A DNA stretch of 64,000 nt from Amycolatopsis roodepoortensis. Its GTDB lineage: Bacteria; Actinomycetota; Actinomycetes; Mycobacteriales; Pseudonocardiaceae. Both the position numbers and the translations under genes were made by a program. How positions within the stretch are numbered: the first letter of the stretch is position 1; each line of letters starts with the position of its first letter. Under the pieces are notes generated by a model. The model was given only the letters and a program-made list of their open reading frames with translations. It was not told where the DNA came from and did no database searches. Shown here in pieces: positions 50,114 through 59,722 of the stretch. The stretch is taken from the NCBI RefSeq assembly GCF_014873915.1, contig NZ_JADBEJ010000004.1:186001-250000 (forward strand). The letters are read 5' to 3'.

Positions 50114-51398
50114 GTGAATGGGCCTTGGAGCGCTTCGGAAAGCCGTTCGCGCGCGGAAGAAGTCCGGCATCTGAACGCGATCAGCCATCTCGCGGGAGAA
50201 GACGGCGCGCCGGAGGCGAGTGGCCCGCTCACCGGAGTCCCGTTGGTGGTCAAGGACAACATCCACGTCGCCGGCATGCCGAACACCGCGGGCACCCCGG
50301 CGCTGGCGAACCACGTTCCGCGCGAGCACGCGGAGGTGGTCCGGCGCCTGGTCGACGCGGGCGCCGTGATCGTCGGCAAGGCGGCCATGCACGAACTCGC
50401 GTTCGGCATCACCTGCGACACGACCCCGCTCGGCCCGGTGCGCAACGCCTGCGACCCGTCGCGCTTCGCCGGGGGCAGCAGCGGCGGGACCGCGGTCGCC
50501 GTCGCGGCGGGCATCGTTCCGGCGGGCCTGGCGACCGACACCGGAGGTTCGGTGCGGGTTCCCGCCGCGCTCAACGGCGTTTGCGGTTTCCGGCCGACCT
50601 CGGGCCGCTATCCGTCCGGCGGCATGACCCCGTTGAGCACCACCCGGGACACGGCCGGGCCGATCGCCCGCACGGTCGCCGATCTCGCCCTTCTCGACGC
50701 GGTGCTCGCGGGCGAGGACCCGGAACCGTTGATCGAGCGCTCACCGATCCGGCTGGGCGTTCCGCACGGCTTCTTGACCGGCGATCTGGCCGAAGAGGTC
50801 GAAGAACTGTGGGACGCCGCGCTCGCCCGCCTGCGTTCGGCGGGCGCCGACCTGGTGCCGATCGACGACACGCCCCTCGCCGAACTGGTCGCCGACCAGG
50901 GAATGCCGCTGGTGATCCACGAAGCGGGCGTCGCGCTCCGGTCCTATCTCGCCGAATACGTGCCCGCCGTCTCGTTCGAGCGCCTCGTCGCCGAGGTCGC
51001 CGCCGCCGACGTCCGGGCGATCTTCGCCGAGGCGGTCGTGCCGGGTGTCGGGCCGGGCGTCTACGAGGCCGCCCTCGCCGGCCGCTCCGCGTTGCGCGAC
51101 GCGTACGCGAAGATCTTCGCGGACAACGGGATCGACGCGCTGGCCTTCCCCACCACACCCGCGACGGCCCGGGATTTCTCGGCCGTCGAGGAATTCGTCC
51201 ACCGCGGTCCCGACCTTCCCGACCTTCATCCGCAACTGCCAGCCCGGGAGCATCGCGGGCTTCCCGGGCTTGACCGTCCCGATGGGGCGCGACCGCGACG
51301 GCCTGCCCGCCGGGCTGGCCCTCGACGGTCCGGCAGGCGAAGACCGGAAACTGTTGGCAGCAGGGGCTTTCGTCGAGCGGGTGCTGGGCGTGAGCTAG
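50114..51398 (+). pseudogene. Amidase-signature protein, frameshifted near the C-terminus
   Basis: An amidase (AtzF/GatA superfamily) of about 425 residues. The catalytic set is intact: K47 (VVKDN), S122 in AGGSSGGT and nucleophile S146 in [10 protein letters not shown]. The reading frame breaks at about 51200-51210. Up to there it reads AVEEFVHRG; the conserved ending continues in the +1 frame as [20 protein letters not shown] and [20 protein letters not shown], stopping at 51398. One extra base near CCACCGCGG would explain it. It may be a true mutation, a sequencing error or programmed slippage. It diverges from the metallophore-like cassette under a shared control region, so it may be part of that pathway. 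Confidence 0.75.
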
Positions 51399-51411
51399 GC
51401 GGCGGCCAACG

Positions 51412-51831
51412 TCAGGAGTCGAGCACCCGCCGCATACCGACTGTCCCGGGAGCGGTCTCGACGAACCCGTGCCGTTCGTACAGCCGCCACCCGGGCGGGT
51501 CGCCGAGCAGATTGACGTACGCGCCCGGAGCCGCGGCGTCGATCTCGGCGAGCAGAGCCGCGAGGACGGCGTCCCCGATACCGCGCCGCTGATGCGCGGG
51601 GAGGACCGCCATGTCGAGGATGTGGAAGTACCACCCGTCGTCACTGATCGCCCGGCCCATCCCGACCGTCTCACCGGTGGCCCGGTGGATCACCTTGACC
51701 GAGGCCCAGGCACCGCCGACCCCACGCTCGGCCTGTTCCCGGGGCGGTTCGCTGAGCCCCGCCTCGCGGCGCAACCGCAGGTAGTCGTCGACCGGCGGCG
51801 AGCCCGCTTCCAGGCGGTAGGAGTCGTCCAT
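51412..51831 (-). CDS. GNAT-family N-acetyltransferase
   Basis: A 139-residue acetyltransferase. Acetyl-CoA motif A is [20 protein letters not shown] with Q/R-x-x-G-x-G/A (QRRGIG), and motif B is [20 protein letters not shown]. The N-terminal part [20 protein letters not shown] is typical of short GNAT proteins. Substrate unknown. It ends 14 bases after the convergent amidase. Confidence 0.9.
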   Translation of the reverse strand: MDDSYRLEAGSPPVDDYLRLRREAGLSEPPREQAERGVGGAWASVKVIHRATGETVGMGRAISDDGWYFHILDMAVLPAHQRRGIGDAVLAALLAEIDAAAPGAYVNLLGDPPGWRLYERHGFVETAPGTVGMRRVLDS

Positions 51832-51921
51832 GGTTGATCACCCCTTATCCGAGCCGACGGCGTTGCACCCGGCGCGTGCGATCGTAGACTGTGCCACTGA
51901 CGGCGACAGGAAGAAGTACCG

Positions 51922-52608
51922 GTGATGACAGGCCGACGGCGCTGGACCAGCGACGACATCCTCGACGCGGCAGGAAAACTCCTGGAGGGCGGCGACGCGG
52001 AGGCGTTCAGCGTGCGCAAGCTCGCCGCGGTGCTCGGCACCGATTCCTCCAGTCTGTACCGGCATTTCCGGAACAAGGCCGAACTTCTGCGCGCCGTCGC
52101 GGACCGTGCCCTCCTCACCGCGATGGAGGGCTACAGCCCCGAAGGCGACTGGAAAAAGTGCGTCACCGACATCGCGTTCCGGCTCCGCGACGTCTTCGCC
52201 CGCCGGCCCCAGATCGCCACCGTCTGGGGGCGCTACGCCTCGGGCGGCAGCGGGTCGCGCGCTGTACTGGAAGCGCTGCTCCAGGCGTTGCGCTCGTCGG
52301 GCCTGCCCGACGAGCGCCTTCCCGTCCACTGTCACCGGATCGCGGTTCTGGTGACCGCGCTGATCTCCGCCGACGGCGGGATCAGCACCCTCGCCACGGA
52401 GGATCGCGAGCACGGCCTGGAATCGTTCCGGGTCGCCGTGCTCGGAGCCGACCCGGAACAGTTCCCCGCGGTGGCCCATTTCGCCCGCGAGATCCGCCCG
52501 CTCGGCACCGACCGCCGGGACGCCTACGCGGACATCCTCGCCGCGCACCTCGATCAGATCGAGGTCGAAGCGAGCGCCTCGCGCAGGAATTCGGATATCT
52601 CCGCCTGA
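51922..52608 (+). CDS. TetR-family transcriptional regulator
   Basis: A 228-residue regulator. The N-terminal helix-turn-helix is DDILDAAGKLLEGGDAEAFS, VRKLAAVLGTDSSSLYRHFR then NKAELLRAVADRAL. A ligand-binding helical domain follows. The start could be GTG 51922 or ATG 51925. Its 3' end overlaps the truncated alpha/beta-hydrolase fragment on the other strand by 55 bases. The lost hydrolase or DUF418 gene may once have been its target. Confidence 0.92.
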   Translation: MMTGRRRWTSDDILDAAGKLLEGGDAEAFSVRKLAAVLGTDSSSLYRHFRNKAELLRAVADRALLTAMEGYSPEGDWKKCVTDIAFRLRDVFARRPQIATVWGRYASGGSGSRAVLEALLQALRSSGLPDERLPVHCHRIAVLVTALISADGGISTLATEDREHGLESFRVAVLGADPEQFPAVAHFAREIRPLGTDRRDAYADILAAHLDQIEVEASASRRNSDISA

Positions 52609-52787
52609 GCGGCCCCGGCCTGCGGCTCCACCCCGGGCAGCGTCAGGAATCCGTGCCTGGCTCCCGGATATTCGGACAGCCGGACCTCGGTCCCGGCTTC
52701 ACGCAGCCGTTGCGCGTAGCGGCGGCCGTGATCGGCGAGCGCGTCACGGGTGGGCACCACCACGAGCGCCGGCGGGAGCCCGCTCAA
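52554..52787 (-). pseudogene. C-terminal fragment of an alpha/beta-hydrolase
   Basis: About 77 codons that match the last quarter of an HSL-type esterase: LPPALVVVPTRDALADHGRR, YAQRLREAGTEVRLSEYPGA and RHGFLTLPG, the last carrying the catalytic His. The oxyanion HGGG box, nucleophile serine and upstream fold are absent. In this frame the sequence can be followed only a little beyond 52787 before losing resemblance, where it meets the DUF418 remnant on the other strand. A deletion removed the front of both genes. Confidence 0.7.
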
Positions 52788-52790
52788 GTC

Positions 52791-53813
52791 GTCGATTTCT
52801 TCCAGGACTTCGTCGGCACCGCGACGACCTTCGCGGAGCGCGCCGAAGTCGGCTTACGCGTGCTGACCAACGGCAAATTCCTCGCGCTGCTGACGATCCT
52901 GTTCGGCGTCGGCCTGGAATTGCAGTACCAGTCCGCCCGCCGGCGCGGCGCTCCCTGGCCCGGCAGGTATCCGCTCCGGGCGGGAATCCTGTTCCTGGAA
53001 GGGGTCGCGCACTTCCTGCTCGTGTTCGAAGGCGACGTGCTCATGGCCTACGGGCTCACGTCGCTGCTCGTGGCGTACCTCGTCGGCCGGAGCGATCGGG
53101 TCGTGCGGAACGTCGTCGTCGTGGTGGGCGGCGTGTACGTGGCGCTGCTGCTCGCCGCGACCGCGTTGCTCGTCGCCACCCCGGAGGCCGCCGGAGAACC
53201 CGTCCCGGTCGACCCCTCCGCGACCGCGAGCTGGCCCGCCCAGGTCGCCGCCCGGCTGGACGATTTCTTCTTGCTGCGAGCGGAGATCGTGCTGATCGTG
53301 CCCTCCGCCGTCGTCCTGTTCCTGCTCGGTTCCCGCCTCCGCAGGGCAGGCGTTTTCGACGACACCGACAAGGGGGCGCGGCTCCGGTCGCGCCTGCTCG
53401 TGCTCGGCTTCGCCGTCGGCCTGCCGCTGAACGTGCTGACCGGGTTCGGTGGCCCGGACTGGCTGCTCGTCGACCGGTACCTCTTGCCCCCGCTCGTCGC
53501 CCTGGGCCTGCTCGCCCTGGTCACTCACCTCGGCCTCCGGATGCGCGAGCGGCCCGGAGCCGTCCGAAGTGGACTGATCGCGGTCGGCCGCACCGCGCTC
53601 TCCTGTTACGTCCTCCAGAACCTGCTGGCCGGTGCCCTGTGTTACGGCTGGGGCCTCGGCCTCGCCGAACGTTTCGCGGACGTCCGTCCATGGTGGATCG
53701 TCGGCCTCTGGGCCTTCGTGGGGCTGGTGAACGTCGCCTTCGCCGCCCTGTGGCTCCGGCGGTTCGACCGCGGCCCGCTCGAACTGCTCATGCATCGCCT
53801 CTACACGCGATGA
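52791..53813 (+). pseudogene. DUF418 membrane protein lacking its N-terminus
   Basis: About 340 codons matching the C-terminal two thirds of a DUF418 protein: NGKFLALLTILFGVGLELQY, LEGVAHFLLVFEGDVLMAYG and TALSCYVLQNLLAGALCYGW. About seven membrane helices are present. The usual first 80-100 residues, including the R-x-x-x-L-D-x-L-R-G start, are missing and no start codon with a ribosome site occurs at the truncation. The frame remains open upstream only because of the high GC content. Likely a non-functional remnant created by the deletion at about 52790. Confidence 0.7.
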
Positions 53814-53941
53814 CGCCTCGACGCGATGCGGAACGTGTCCGGTTCGCCCCCCGTGGTGGCCGTCGATGCCCTCCGCACGAAGACCCTCCGGGCGGTGAAC
53901 TGGGCACCGGAAGAAATCGACGGTGCGGCGAAGGAGAACCG

Positions 53942-54460
53942 ATGAAGATCACCCCGGGCAGGGTCACGCATCAGTACGACGAGGAGCTGGTGGTGTTCCA
54001 CATCGGCATGACGTTCAACCGGTGGTGGCGGCCCGATCTCTGGCTTCCGGTCTTCTTCGCCATGCCGGCGATGATGCGCGAACTCGCCGAAGACCCGGAC
54101 TCGGGACTGCTCGGCTACGAGTTCCTGTTCAACCGCAGAGGGCCGTTCGCCGTGCAGTACTGGTCGTCGGTCGACAAGCTCTACGCCTACGCGTCCGCCG
54201 GGTCGCTGAGCCACCGGCCGGCATGGACGAAGTTCAACGCGATGGCGAGGAAACACCCTGAGGCGGTGGGAGTCTGGCACGAGACCTTCGTCGTCGAGCG
54301 TGCCGAAAGCATGTTCGTCGGGACGCCCGCCATGGGGCTGCCCAAAGCGACGAAGACCGTCCCCGTCGAGAAGCGACACCACCGTGCCCGCACGCGTCTG
54401 GCGGACGGCGCCACCGCGCTGCCGTCAAGCGCGGAGGATCGGCTGTGCCAGGCCGGTTGA
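53942..54460 (+). CDS. DUF4188-family protein
   Basis: A 172-residue protein: VVFHIGMTFNRWWRPDLWLP, VFFAMPAMMRELAEDPDSGL, VQYWSSVDKLYAYASAGSLS and GVWHETFVVERAESMFVGTP. This is a close match in pattern to DUF4188, a stand-alone dimeric alpha/beta-barrel-like fold related to haem-binding monooxygenases. Function is not known. GAAGGAGAA precedes ATG 53942. The last 20 residues are poorly conserved in appearance. Confidence 0.85.
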   Translation: MKITPGRVTHQYDEELVVFHIGMTFNRWWRPDLWLPVFFAMPAMMRELAEDPDSGLLGYEFLFNRRGPFAVQYWSSVDKLYAYASAGSLSHRPAWTKFNAMARKHPEAVGVWHETFVVERAESMFVGTPAMGLPKATKTVPVEKRHHRARTRLADGATALPSSAEDRLCQAG

Positions 54461-54468
54461 CTCGGCGG

Positions 54469-55503
54469 TCAGGTCTCGCCGGCCGGACATCCGTCGCCCG
54501 AGGTGCGGGCGGCAAGGGGTGTCCGGCCGGTCCAGCGCCGGTAAGCACGGCGGAACTCACGTCCATCGCTGAAGCCGACCTCGGCGGCCACGGCCGAGAT
54601 CGCCAGGGTGGAATGCCTGAGCAGCGCGGTCGCGTGCCGCTCGCGGACACGGTCGCGGATGGCGGCGAAACCCTCGCCCGCCTCGGCGAGCTGCCGTCGC
54701 AAGGTGCGTTCGCTGATGTGCATCTGCGCGGCGATGTCGGCCATGGTGAGCGGGCGGTGCAGGTGCGCCTTCAGCAGTCCTTCCACCGCGGCGACGACTC
54801 CGGGCCTGGTCCGCTCCGGCGCGATCAGGCTCCGGCACACCGCGAGAGCCGTCCGCAGCGTCGGTTCGTGATGAGTGGGGATCGGCACTCGCAAGACGTC
54901 GGAACCGATCACCAGCCGATCGGCGTCGGCGTCGAAATGCACCGGGCAACGGAAGAACCGCTGGTATCGGGCGGCATGGACCGGCGGGCGGTAGGAGAGG
55001 AACACCCGGGTGGGCGTCCAGGTCTCACCGAGGACGGAGCGCAGGAACGCGATGGTGCTGGCGAACGCCTCCTCGGCGAGGAACGGAAGCAGGACGGGGT
55101 CCGGCCAACGCTCACGGAGATACAGTTCGATCTCGTCGCCGTCCCAGCCCTCCGCGGTGAAGTCGGCGAGGCTGCCGGAAGCCCGGTGCAGTTCGTCGAC
55201 CACCCGGAACGCGTCGCCGACGGTCGCGGAGGATCTCATCGCCACGCCGACGAAGCCGAAGGACAGCAACGCGTCGCGGGCTCCGACCTCGAGGCCGAGA
55301 GGACGGCCGGGCATCGCCGCGACGGCCCTGCGGAGCACCGTCCTGGCTTGCTCCAACGACACGCGGACATCGACGTCGTCGAGGAGACCGGGTTCGAGCC
55401 CGGTCCCCGAGAACCAGGCCGGGACCGGCAGCCCGGCTCGCCGTCCGATCGCCACGACCGCGCTCAGCAGCGTCGGCGGGATGGCCGCGTCAGCGGCTGT
55501 CAT
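54469..55503 (-). CDS. AraC-family regulator with arabinose-binding-like N-terminus
   Basis: A 344-residue regulator of the OruR/ArgR-like AraC type. The N-terminal 190 residues resemble the Arabinose_bd domain (LGLEVGARDALLSFGFVGVA, FRVVDELHRASGSLADFTAE). The C-terminus has a double helix-turn-helix: HLHRPLTMADIAAQMHISER, TLRRQLAEAGEGFAAIRDRV and VAAEVGFSDGREFRRAYRRW. It ends 8 bases after the convergent DUF4188 gene. The regulated gene is unknown. Confidence 0.92.
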   Translation of the reverse strand: MTAADAAIPPTLLSAVVAIGRRAGLPVPAWFSGTGLEPGLLDDVDVRVSLEQARTVLRRAVAAMPGRPLGLEVGARDALLSFGFVGVAMRSSATVGDAFRVVDELHRASGSLADFTAEGWDGDEIELYLRERWPDPVLLPFLAEEAFASTIAFLRSVLGETWTPTRVFLSYRPPVHAARYQRFFRCPVHFDADADRLVIGSDVLRVPIPTHHEPTLRTALAVCRSLIAPERTRPGVVAAVEGLLKAHLHRPLTMADIAAQMHISERTLRRQLAEAGEGFAAIRDRVRERHATALLRHSTLAISAVAAEVGFSDGREFRRAYRRWTGRTPLAARTSGDGCPAGET

Positions 55504-55572
55504 CGACGAGCCGTTCCCGCCACGGTGCCCCCGTTCCCCCTCTTCGTCGCCGTGTCACCGTACTGGAAGCCT

Positions 55573-55959
55573 TCAGGCCAGGGGGCGGACGAACCCCGCG
55601 ATCCGGGGCGTGACGACAGCGGTGCCGTCGTCGATCATCTCGCGCATCCCCGCCAGCACCCGTTCGTCCGGCGAGCCGTGCACCTGGAAGTCCACCACCG
55701 TGCAGTGCGCCGACACGGCGTTGATGTGGTTCTCGGAGATCCGCCAGTGTTCGAGGACGGCGTCGGAATCGGCGTACATCTGGTAGCTGTAGGCCAGCAT
55801 CCGCTCGGCGTCCACGAACGTCTGCACCATCACCTGCGGCGCGTGGCGCTCCACGAAGTCGATGGCGTCCCGGACGGCGGCGGTGAACTCCGCCAGCCGG
55901 CCGTCGGTGATCCGCATGGTGTTCCGGAACAGGAGCATTTCGTCGGCTTCGAGGGTCAT
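55573..55959 (-). CDS. Hypothetical protein, dimeric alpha/beta-barrel-like
   Basis: A 128-residue protein: LLFRNTMRITDGRLAEFTAA, VRDAIDFVERHAPQVMVQTF and LEHWRISENHINAVSAHCTV. The strand-helix-strand-strand-helix pattern resembles antibiotic-biosynthesis-monooxygenase or NIPSNAP-type ferredoxin-like folds, but I recognise no specific family. It lies 42 bases behind the VOC gene at 56002 on the same strand, suggesting co-transcription. Confidence 0.6.
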   Translation of the reverse strand: MTLEADEMLLFRNTMRITDGRLAEFTAAVRDAIDFVERHAPQVMVQTFVDAERMLAYSYQMYADSDAVLEHWRISENHINAVSAHCTVVDFQVHGSPDERVLAGMREMIDDGTAVVTPRIAGFVRPLA

Positions 55960-56001
55960 GGCCTCATGGTCGGACCTCGATCCAACTGGAGGTCAACCCC
56001 G

Positions 56002-56397
56002 TCACATTGCGCTGGGGTCGTAGGCGAGCAGCTCCCAGGAGTGGCCGTCCGGGTCGTCGATCGCCCGGTTGTACAGCCAGCCCATGTCCTGGGCGGAGCG
56101 TGGCTCGGTGGCGCCGGCGGCCAGGGCCGCTTCGGCGAGCCGGTCCACTTCTTCGCGCGATCCGGCGGCCAGTGCGTTGATCACCTCGATCGGACCGTCC
56201 GATGTGGACCGCTTGGTGAACGTCGCGAACGTCTCGCGGGTCATCAGCTGCACCAGGATCGTGTCGGCGAACGCCACCTGGACGGAGGTGTCCCCGCTGA
56301 AATCGGGATTGACCGTTCCGCCCATCGCCAGGTAGACCTTCGTGCTCGCTTCCAGGTCGGTGACCGGCAGGTTGACGTAGATCTGGGTGATCGCCAT
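56002..56397 (-). CDS. VOC-family protein
   Basis: A 131-residue vicinal-oxygen-chelate protein: AITQIYVNLPVTDLEASTKV, YLAMGGTVNPDFSGDTSVQV and YNRAIDDPDGHSWELLAYDP. The fold pattern and the C-terminal DPDGHSWEL are typical of PhnB/glyoxalase-like proteins; metal ligands are probably H and E in HSWE. Substrate unknown. The AraC gene at 56452 reads toward it from 54 bases away on the same strand. Confidence 0.88.
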   Translation of the reverse strand: MAITQIYVNLPVTDLEASTKVYLAMGGTVNPDFSGDTSVQVAFADTILVQLMTRETFATFTKRSTSDGPIEVINALAAGSREEVDRLAEAALAAGATEPRSAQDMGWLYNRAIDDPDGHSWELLAYDPSAM

Positions 56398-56451
56398 GAC
56401 AAGCCCTCCAGGGTGTCTCGTGTGCCGGGCACTCCCGGCGTCACCACGAAA

Positions 56452-57198
56452 CTACGGGCGGACCATGACGTCGGTCTTGTACAGAAGCGACAACATCTCG
56501 TCGCCGTCGGCCCGCCGCAGCCGGGAGGCCGTGCACCCGGTGAACCGGGTCAGTGAGCGTGCCAGGTGCGGCTGGTCGTGGTACCCGGCCAGCTGCACGA
56601 CCTCGATCGCGGGTATCCCCTGCCCCAGCAGCATCACGGCCTGCCTTGCCCGCTCGATCTGCCGGATCGCGCCCTGGGTCAGCCCGGTCGCCGCGGCCAC
56701 CCGCCGCTGCACCGACCTCGGCGTGACCAACGTGGCCACGTCGCCGCGAAGAACGTCGGTGACCAGCGGATCACGCACCAACAGTCCGGCACGGACCAGC
56801 CGATCCACGAAGACGTCGGCGTTGTCGTAAGAGGGCGTTTCCCACTCCTCGCCCTGCAGGACGAACGAGCGAGCCGTGGTCTGCGGGCTCGTCACGGCGG
56901 TGTCGACCAGTTTCGGCACCGGCAGCGGCGCCAGGAACGCACCGTGCGAGAAGATGATCCCGACCGTTTCACCCTCGCCGGGTTCCAGGTCCAGCACCGT
57001 GGGGCTCGTCTCGGGGCCGCGCACCGCCACATGCGTCTCGCCCCGGTCACGCCACACCACGAGTTCCCAGTTCGAGTTCGCGATGGACCGCATCCGCGCC
57101 GGCATCGCGACGGCATCCGTCCCGGCCCGGTAAACCCGCTCCACGTACGGAGAATCGGACGGGCGCTGCTCGACGTCACCAGCCGGATCAAGGCTCAC
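56452..57198 (-). CDS. AraC-family regulator
   Basis: A 248-residue regulator. Its N-terminal half is a small beta-barrel-like sensor (SNWELVVWRDRGETHVAVRG). The C-terminal double helix-turn-helix is TPRSVQRRVAAATGLTQGAI, RQIERARQAVMLLGQGIPAI and VVQLAGYHDQPHLARSLTRF. It lies upstream, in the same direction, of the VOC and 55573 genes, so local control is plausible. Confidence 0.9.
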   Translation of the reverse strand: MSLDPAGDVEQRPSDSPYVERVYRAGTDAVAMPARMRSIANSNWELVVWRDRGETHVAVRGPETSPTVLDLEPGEGETVGIIFSHGAFLAPLPVPKLVDTAVTSPQTTARSFVLQGEEWETPSYDNADVFVDRLVRAGLLVRDPLVTDVLRGDVATLVTPRSVQRRVAAATGLTQGAIRQIERARQAVMLLGQGIPAIEVVQLAGYHDQPHLARSLTRFTGCTASRLRRADGDEMLSLLYKTDVMVRP

Positions 57199-57333
57199 GG
57201 TCGAGAAACTAACACTCGGGCGGCGACGGTGAAGCCCTTATCCGGCCGCCTGACAATTCGCGGGGCCGCGTCGTCGGACTACCGAAACCACGGGGATCGC
57301 CGCCCCGAACCGGACGGTGAAAGGGAGAACACG

Positions 57334-57762
57334 ATGACTTCACTCGATTCCGATGTCAGGGAATTCTTGGCGAGCCGGGTCGCCGCCGCCGAAGCGAAGG
57401 ACATCGACCGGCTCATGTCCCACTATTCGCCCGGCATCGTCTACTACGACGCCGTTCCCCCGCTCCGGTTCACCGGAACCGACGAGGTCCGCGGCAACTT
57501 CCTGCGGTGGTTCGACGGCTACGAAGGGCCCATCGGCCTGCGGACGCACGAGCTGACCGTCGCGGCGAGTGGCGACGTCGCGTTCGCGCATATGCTCCAC
57601 CTGGATTCCGGGAAGCGCACGAACGGCCTGGAAACCTCGATCTGGGTGCGGTCGACCGTCGGTTGCCGCCGGTCGGAGGGCGCGTGGCTGATCACGCACG
57701 AACACATCTCACTGCCGATCGACATGGAGACCCTGCAGGCCTGGTTCCCGCCGGAGACGTGA
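57334..57762 (+). CDS. SnoaL-like ketosteroid-isomerase-fold protein
   Basis: A 142-residue protein of the NTF2 fold: EFLASRVAAAEAKDIDRLMS, HYSPGIVYYDAVPPLRFTGT and AHMLHLDSGKRTNGLETSIW, ending WLITHEHISLPIDMETLQAW. The stand-alone length and H-x-H/S pattern are usual for SnoaL-like or YybH-type proteins. Catalytic role not evident. AAAGGGAGAA precedes the ATG at 57334. Confidence 0.85.
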   Translation: MTSLDSDVREFLASRVAAAEAKDIDRLMSHYSPGIVYYDAVPPLRFTGTDEVRGNFLRWFDGYEGPIGLRTHELTVAASGDVAFAHMLHLDSGKRTNGLETSIWVRSTVGCRRSEGAWLITHEHISLPIDMETLQAWFPPET

Positions 57763-57824
57763 GCGGCGCCAGGCCGGATCGGGCGGGGCAGCACGTGTCC
57801 CGCCCGATCTCGACGCCATGGTGG

Positions 57825-58352
57825 TCACCGCCGGATCAGGACGACGTCGAGCTCCAGCCGCACCTTGGCGCCGACCATGACGCCGGTCGCGGCGTTCCAG
57901 TTCACGCCCCAGTCCCCACGGCTGATCGTGACGCCGCCCCGGAGGCCGACCCGCCGGTCGTTCCCGGCGCCGGTCAGCTCGAAGCCCACTGTCACCGGCT
58001 TCGTCACGCCGCGGATGGTCAGGTCACCGGCGACGTCGAAGCCGGTCTCGCCGACCTGGTCCACCGCGGTCGAGGTGAACGTGATGACCGGGTGGTCGCC
58101 GGCACCCAGGAACTTGGCGCTCAGTTGTTCGTCGCGCCGTTCGTTGCGGGTCTGGATGCTCTTCGCCTGGATCACGAGCCGTGCACTGGATTTCGACGGG
58201 TCGTCACCGTCCAGGTGCGCACTTCCTTCGAACAGGTCGAACCGGCCGTGCACCCTGGTGCCCATCGTGTGCCGGGCGACGAATCCGATCCGCGTGCCCG
58301 CGGTGTCGAGGACGTAGTCGCCGGTCAGCTCGCTCAACGTGGTCGTGGTCAT
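57825..58352 (-). CDS. YceI-family lipid-binding-like protein
   Basis: A 175-residue lipocalin-like protein: SELTGDYVLDTAGTRIGFVA, RHTMGTRVHGRFDLFEGSAH, KSIQTRNERRDEQLSAKFLG and DLTIRGVTKPVTVGFELTGA. It has no signal peptide, as is common in actinobacterial YceI proteins. YceI proteins bind polyisoprenoid-like chains. A full-length match is seen. Confidence 0.93.
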   Translation of the reverse strand: MTTTTLSELTGDYVLDTAGTRIGFVARHTMGTRVHGRFDLFEGSAHLDGDDPSKSSARLVIQAKSIQTRNERRDEQLSAKFLGAGDHPVITFTSTAVDQVGETGFDVAGDLTIRGVTKPVTVGFELTGAGNDRRVGLRGGVTISRGDWGVNWNAATGVMVGAKVRLELDVVLIRR

Positions 58353-58437
58353 GTCTGGTCGCTCCTCGCCGGTACGGTGTTCGGTTCGGTGGTACGACGA
58401 GGCACCCTCACCGGATGTGAGGAGGCTCCCGGAAGCG

Positions 58438-58950
58438 TCACAGTTCGTCGAAAGTCGTTCCGGTGCCGTGGTCGTACGCGGCGGCGAAGTCCTTCGCTCC
58501 CAGCGCTTGCCGGGTGGCCGCCGTGATCCGCTCGACGTCGCCTCGTTCGGCAGGGGGCAGGGGAGCTCCCGCGGATCCTCTCAGCGCGGCGGCCATGCCG
58601 AGCAAATGCGCGGCGTGGCCGTGGTGTCCCGCGAGGGCTTGCGCGCCGGCCAGGCCTTCCAGCGCGAGCGCGATCGCGCGAGGGTCCATTGTGGAGCGGG
58701 AGGCGCGGAAACCGTTCAGGTGCAGGGCGAGCGCTTGCGCGGTGTCACCGCGTTGCTCGGCGATGAAGCCGAGCTCGGCGAGGATGAGGGCGACGCCGGC
58801 GTCGCCGTCCCACCGGCGGCACCAGTCGAGCCAGTTCCGCAGATGCTTCTCCGCCGCGTCGAGCCTGCCCTGCCTTCGGGCACCGAGACCGAGACCGACC
58901 TCGGCGTACTGGACACCCCGATGGTGCGACTGTTCGATGGCCAGCCGCAT
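58438..58950 (-). pseudogene. C-terminal remnant of an AfsR/BTAD-type regulator
   Basis: About 170 codons resembling the last TPR stretch of AfsR/SARP or LuxR-type regulators: NWLDWCRRWDGDAGVALILA, LALEGLAGAQALAGHHGHAA, HLLGMAAALRGSAGAPLPPA and AAYDHGTGTTFDEL. The same frame can be followed up to about 59080 without a stop but without resemblance to the family, and no start with a ribosome site is present. DNA-binding and ATPase parts are missing, so this is probably a decayed fragment left beside the MarR gene. Confidence 0.6.
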
Positions 58951-59085
58951 CGACCGGTGGTTCGCTATCCAAGCTCTTCGCCATTCCCGGACCCACGACC
59001 GGGAACGACATCCGCCACACCGTCGGGCAATTCGCGACCACCGCGCGACCCGCCGAGCGAGCAGCTGGTCTCGCGCGGCAGGACG

Positions 59086-59700
59086 CTAGTGGGCCGACTC
59101 CGAGGGCGACGTTTCGTACGGGGAGGACACCGTCGAGTCCCTGTCGAGTTGCCCGCGCTTGATGGCGGTATCGACTGCGGTGCCGATCCGGCGCAGCGCC
59201 GCCAGCTCGTGCGGCTCGAGCTCGTCCATCAGGTACTCCCGGACGGCCGCGACATGCCCCGGCGCCGCTTCCACCACGGTCTCGTAGCCCGCCTCGGTCA
59301 GTGTGGCGTTGGTCCGCCTGCCCGGGCCGGGGATCCGGGCCCGGGTGAGCAGTTCGCGCTTCTCCAGCCGTCCGACGACGTGCGACAGCCGTGACAGCGA
59401 TGCCGCCGTCCGGGCGGCGAGCTCGCTCATCTGCAGCGTGTGATCCGGCTGCTCGGACAGCACCGAGAGCACCATGTACTCGAAAAAGGTCATCCGGGAC
59501 TCGCGCTGCATCCGCGCGTCCAGGGCGGCAGGCAGGCTGATCATGATCGCGGAGTTGGCCAGCCACGCCGCGCGTTCGTCGGGGTTCAGCCATCGCGTTC
59601 CGGCAACCGGAGCAGCGGACTCCCCTACCTCCACCGATGCCGATCCGTTCCGCGGACGCCGGGAGCGTTGCCCGTTCCTGCCCGCTGCGGTACTCGCCAT
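59086..59700 (-). CDS. MarR-family transcriptional regulator
   Basis: A 204-residue MarR protein with a longer than usual N-terminus (about 40 residues). The winged helix contains MTFFEYMVLSVLSEQPDHTL, QMSELAARTAASLSRLSHVV and GRLEKRELLTRARIPGPGRR. The start ATG 59700 has AGGATGG 6 bases upstream. It diverges from the aldo/keto reductase gene. Two identical palindromes lie in the 115-bp gap, so it likely represses both itself and the reductase, and releases on binding a small ligand. Confidence 0.92.
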   Translation of the reverse strand: MASTAAGRNGQRSRRPRNGSASVEVGESAAPVAGTRWLNPDERAAWLANSAIMISLPAALDARMQRESRMTFFEYMVLSVLSEQPDHTLQMSELAARTAASLSRLSHVVGRLEKRELLTRARIPGPGRRTNATLTEAGYETVVEAAPGHVAAVREYLMDELEPHELAALRRIGTAVDTAIKRGQLDRDSTVSSPYETSPSESAH

Positions 59701-59722
59701 GAGCCCATCCTAGCCACCCTTG

